A stretch of DNA of 64,000 nt from Chloroflexota bacterium (lineage in GTDB: Bacteria > Chloroflexota > UBA6077 > FW602-bin22 > CADDYW01), in the NCBI GenBank assembly GCA_021324795.1, contig JAJPIK010000021.1, forward strand, positions 1 to 64,000, written 5' to 3'. The notes beneath the pieces are model-generated. The model saw nothing but the letters and a program-made list of their open reading frames with translations. It ran no database searches and was not told the DNA's origin. The position numbers and the translations under genes were made by a program. Positions 61,221 to 64,000 of this stretch are shown piece after piece. Every line of letters begins with the position of its first letter. The first letter of the stretch is position 1.

Positions 61221-62861
61221 TCACCCCGGCCAGCTAAAATTGGCGAACACCCAATTGAACAAAGGCACCGCATCGCTCACGATGTCACCGCAGTTCATCA
61301 GCACGACGTAGACGCGATGGCCATTCCGGCTGGCCGAGGCGACAATCGTGTGACCGGCCGCGTCGGTGTAGCCAACCTTGACCCCGTCGGCGCCGGGGTA
61401 GCTCCAAAGAAAACGATTCAAATTATCAACCGGAAAGGTGCGCGTGCCATGGACGGTCCAGGTGCGGGCGCTTACAAGCTGCCGAAACTCGGGATAATGG
61501 GTCATCCCGTAGCGCGCCGCCATGGCCAGATCGTACGCGCTCGTGTAGTGCCCCGGGGCGTCGAGACCATGAGGATTCACAAAGTGAGAATCTTGCAAGC
61601 CAAGGTCGGTCGCTTGGGCATTCATCAACGCAGCAAAATGGGCAACCGATCCGCCAACGCCGTTGGCGATCGCCAGCGCCGCGTCGTTGCCCGATGGCAG
61701 CATCAGACCATAGAGCAAGTCCTCGAGAGTGTAGGTTTCTCCGGGATGGATACCCATCAAAGTGCTGTCGGTCAATTGATTGGGATCGAATTGCACGGTG
61801 ATCCGCTGCGACAACTGCCCGTACTTCAAGGCAACCAGCGCGGTGAAGATCTTGGTCAGACTCGCCGGTGCCAGCTCCCGGTAGGGGGCCCGCCCGTAGA
61901 GAAGCGCCCCGGAGGTCTCATCAATCACCGCGATTGATAATGCGTTCACGTTGGGAGGTGGAGCCGAGCCGGTCCTGACCGGTGCACCGGGGGACGTGGT
62001 GAGTGATGGATCAACCACCTCGATCGGTTCAAAGGCACGAGTCAGATCGGTGTCGGGCAACTGGCTTGGACGATCGACCCAATTGGCTTTCGACGGATTG
62101 TACTGGTCGAAGTAAGGGCTATCCCGGGCTACCGCGAGGAGGTCGGGGGGAAGGTTTTTCCCGAGCAGAACGTCCTTGAAGTAGTCGGCGAGCAAGATTC
62201 CTTGGGTACAGCCACAGCTCGCATCATATTGCAAGATGCCGCGTTGGAAGCGTTGATAAATGAAGCCATGGTTGTTTGGATCGAACGTCGGCGCGCTGGT
62301 GGGAATACCCCAGACCTCCAGATCGAATCCCGCGAGCAAAGCCGGATTGGCCTGTCCCGAGGAGAACGCAACGCCGGGTGACACGGTCGCGAGGAAATTC
62401 TGGTGAAAAGCCACGGGTATCCCTTGCCATTGGTCCGGTGAAACGCTAGAGATCCACTTGAGAATCGCCGTACTGTAGTCCGACGAGCCGACCGGGGGAG
62501 CAGTCGCGATCAGTGTGGAATCTACCCCTGGGAAAACCGCGCCGTTCACCCGGGTATACGGAAAGAGACCAAAGTCGAGCAGGTTCAGAAGCTGGACGTG
62601 GCCATCCGGATACCGCTGCATGATCGCGCGCTGAAAGATCTGGCTGGGAAAGCCGAGGAACGTAAACTCCCGCGAGACCGGATAGCCAAAAGTACGCACC
62701 CCACCGCGTTTATCGAAGAAGTCGAGGAATGAGCCATCCTCAATGGCGTAGCCGGTCTCAGAATAAAAGCGCGCGCCGGCCGCCTGGACCACCGCCGGCC
62801 GAGGGGCCAAGGCAACCAGAAGCGCCACGATCCAGGCCAGGATCCATCGTCTCCTCCACAT
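61221..62861 (-). CDS. D-alanyl-D-alanine carboxypeptidase (S11) with N-terminal extension
   Basis: A 546-residue exported penicillin-binding protein. The signal peptide is WILAWIVALLVALAPRPAVV then QAA. Residues about 35-310 form a region found in chloroflexote surface proteins (FFDKRGGVRTFGYPVSREFT and FQRGILQYD). The catalytic S11 domain follows with SxxK in APASLTKIFTALVAL, SxN in PSGNDAALAIANG and KVGYTDAAG in place of KTG. It trims peptidoglycan pentapeptides. ATG 62861 starts the signal peptide; the frame open upstream to 63071 is spurious. The ribosome binding site is weak (GGTGG). Confidence 0.88.
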   Translation of the reverse strand: MWRRRWILAWIVALLVALAPRPAVVQAAGARFYSETGYAIEDGSFLDFFDKRGGVRTFGYPVSREFTFLGFPSQIFQRAIMQRYPDGHVQLLNLLDFGLFPYTRVNGAVFPGVDSTLIATAPPVGSSDYSTAILKWISSVSPDQWQGIPVAFHQNFLATVSPGVAFSSGQANPALLAGFDLEVWGIPTSAPTFDPNNHGFIYQRFQRGILQYDASCGCTQGILLADYFKDVLLGKNLPPDLLAVARDSPYFDQYNPSKANWVDRPSQLPDTDLTRAFEPIEVVDPSLTTSPGAPVRTGSAPPPNVNALSIAVIDETSGALLYGRAPYRELAPASLTKIFTALVALKYGQLSQRITVQFDPNQLTDSTLMGIHPGETYTLEDLLYGLMLPSGNDAALAIANGVGGSVAHFAALMNAQATDLGLQDSHFVNPHGLDAPGHYTSAYDLAMAARYGMTHYPEFRQLVSARTWTVHGTRTFPVDNLNRFLWSYPGADGVKVGYTDAAGHTIVASASRNGHRVYVVLMNCGDIVSDAVPLFNWVFANFSWPG

Positions 62862-62929
62862 TCGGCCAACCACCCCGACCTTTACTCTACACCGAGCGTG
62901 AATCTCGATTCTAGATCTACTACCGGATT

Positions 62930-64000
62930 CTAACCAGCGTTCCCCGGAATCGGTGGCTTCTGGTCGGATGGGATCAAAAGGCGATAGGGCACACCGCCGC
63001 GACGTTCTTGGAATTCTTTCTTGGCGCGCTCGCGGAGACCGGCGTCGGCCAGGAGCTCGAGCGCGGTGCACGCGAGGGTTTTCGCGGCAACCATACCACC
63101 TTTCTCGCCGATTGAGGTGCCGGTGCAGGCAGTAATCTGCCAGCTATGGCCCGGGCAGCCGTTGGCCTGGGTCGTCACACGAAACTGCTCGGTCGGTACC
63201 AGCCAGCTCACGTCGCCCACGTCGGTCGAGCCAGCGCCCCGTCGCGGCTCGGTCGAAAGAGGCGCTATGTCCTCATTGAGCGCTGGCCCCTCGGGGGCGT
63301 CGGGAATCGTCGCCCGGATCCGCGTGGCGAACTCCTTTTCCTCATCTGAGAACCGCGGCGGACCAACCAGGCGTAAGTTACGATCGAGGGCATCGGCGAT
63401 CGCGCGGTTGGGAACGAGCTCGTGGCAGTCCGTGTCGATCTTGCGTTCGACGAGCATCGTCTGAGTCATCATGGCTGCCCCCTTGGCAATCTGATCGACC
63501 CAGGCGAGATAAGCCTCGACGTCTTCGTGACGATCGGCCCGAATGTAGTACCAGACCGAGGCGCTGGGTGGCACGACGTTCGGCTGGATACCACCGTCGG
63601 TTATAACGTAATGAATGCGGGCGTCCTCCTTGACATGCTCACGCATGTAGTTGGCAGCGACGTTCATCAGCTCGACGGCGTCGAGCGCGCTCCGTCCACG
63701 GTGGGGCGATGCCGAAGCGTGGGAAGCAACGCCGGCAAAAGTGTAATGAACCGAGACCATCGCTTTACCCGAGCCAAGCGAGACCTGGGTTTTATCGGCC
63801 GGGTGCCAGGAGATCGCCGCGTCGAGATCGTTGAAGAGCCCGGCCCGAGCCATGTAGACTTTCCCGACTAGTAGCTCCTCGGCCGGGCAGCCATAGACGC
63901 GCACCCGACCCGCGATCCCGGCCCGCGCCATGGCTTGCTTGGTCGCGATACCGGCGAAAGTGCAGGCGGTACCAAACACGCTGTGACCGCAGCCGTGCCC
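62930..64000 (-). CDS. M20-family metallohydrolase, AbgB-like (5' end outside window)
   Basis: Zinc-dependent aminoacyl or amidohydrolase related to p-aminobenzoyl-glutamate utilisation proteins. The frame reaches the window end and begins with GHGCGHSVFGTA, the metal-ligand motif of the M20 family; the first 100 or so residues lie outside. YGCPAEELLVGKVYMARAG contains the catalytic Glu pair, and the dimerisation domain starts near VSVHYTFAGVASHASASPHR. TDVGDVSWLVPT supplies a late ligand. GTG 63979 is not the real start, since coding continues above it. Confidence 0.9.
   Translation of the reverse strand, partial: GHGCGHSVFGTACTFAGIATKQAMARAGIAGRVRVYGCPAEELLVGKVYMARAGLFNDLDAAISWHPADKTQVSLGSGKAMVSVHYTFAGVASHASASPHRGRSALDAVELMNVAANYMREHVKEDARIHYVITDGGIQPNVVPPSASVWYYIRADRHEDVEAYLAWVDQIAKGAAMMTQTMLVERKIDTDCHELVPNRAIADALDRNLRLVGPPRFSDEEKEFATRIRATIPDAPEGPALNEDIAPLSTEPRRGAGSTDVGDVSWLVPTEQFRVTTQANGCPGHSWQITACTGTSIGEKGGMVAAKTLACTALELLADAGLRERAKKEFQERRGGVPYRLLIPSDQKPPIPGNAG

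Overview
The window is a high-GC, gene-dense bacterial chromosome segment. The style suggests Chloroflexota, probably Thermomicrobia-like: MalT-type LuxR regulator, twin-arginine lipoproteins, a receiver protein with an RsbRD-like tail, a D,D-carboxypeptidase with a long chloroflexote-style N-terminal region, and many short dispersed palindromes. This placement is inference from gene content; no rRNA or tRNA gene is present to confirm it. No prophage, insertion sequence, CRISPR array or conjugative element was seen.

Layout. 1-5.7 kb: 5'-truncated LuxR/MalT regulator, exported ferritin-like protein, YCII protein and a GT-C glycosyltransferase. 5.7-8.2 kb: decayed sequence (peptide-permease tail, frameshifted SnoaL-like gene) and a divergent membrane protein/MarR pair with a clear promoter and operator. 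8.2-12.5 kb: UMF1-type transporter, an inverted-repeat-bounded element that may be a structured RNA, and a three-part adenylation/ACP/acyltransferase protein. 12.5-17.5 kb: hspR-like regulator with Lon, and transketolase. 17.6-24.1 kb: PerM-like permease, fmt and an NAD-binding protein in one coupled operon, then branched-chain aminotransferase, a site-2 protease and a PfpI-family protein. 24.1-27.8 kb: gene fragments, then an ABC-2 exporter behind a leader holding an upstream ORF and a strong terminator. 27.8-32 kb: FabF, archaeal-type methionine adenosyltransferase, receiver protein, DinB protein. 32-39.6 kb: sugar ABC importer without its own ATPase, an FG-GAP-like protein, an IolE-like isomerase and an internally deleted Gfo/Idh/MocA protein. 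39.6-47.4 kb: Fpg-like glycosylase, HyuA/HyuB hydantoinase pair, a three-gene ABC-2 exporter. 47.4-51.2 kb: HicAB relic, formylglycine-generating enzyme, TelA with a membrane partner, another frameshifted relic. 51.2-64 kb: enolase-superfamily enzyme, DEAD-box helicase, NYN-type nuclease, GH5 hydrolase, a second sugar importer, a Cys-type sulfatase, D-Ala-D-Ala carboxypeptidase and a 5'-truncated M20 peptidase.

How the genes may work together. The FGE-type enzyme at 47.7-48.7 kb carries both catalytic cysteines, and the sulfatase at 59.7-61.2 kb carries the cysteine it would convert to formylglycine. The sulfatase sits after a GH5 hydrolase and a sugar importer, which suggests use of a sulfated glycan. 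Both sugar importers lack an ATP-binding subunit and probably share one encoded elsewhere. The strongest candidate for an undescribed system is the leader at 25.35-25.63 kb: a promoter, a 31-codon upstream ORF ending in three arginines, several hairpins and a UUCG-capped terminator before a two-gene exporter. This looks like ribosome-mediated attenuation of an efflux pump.
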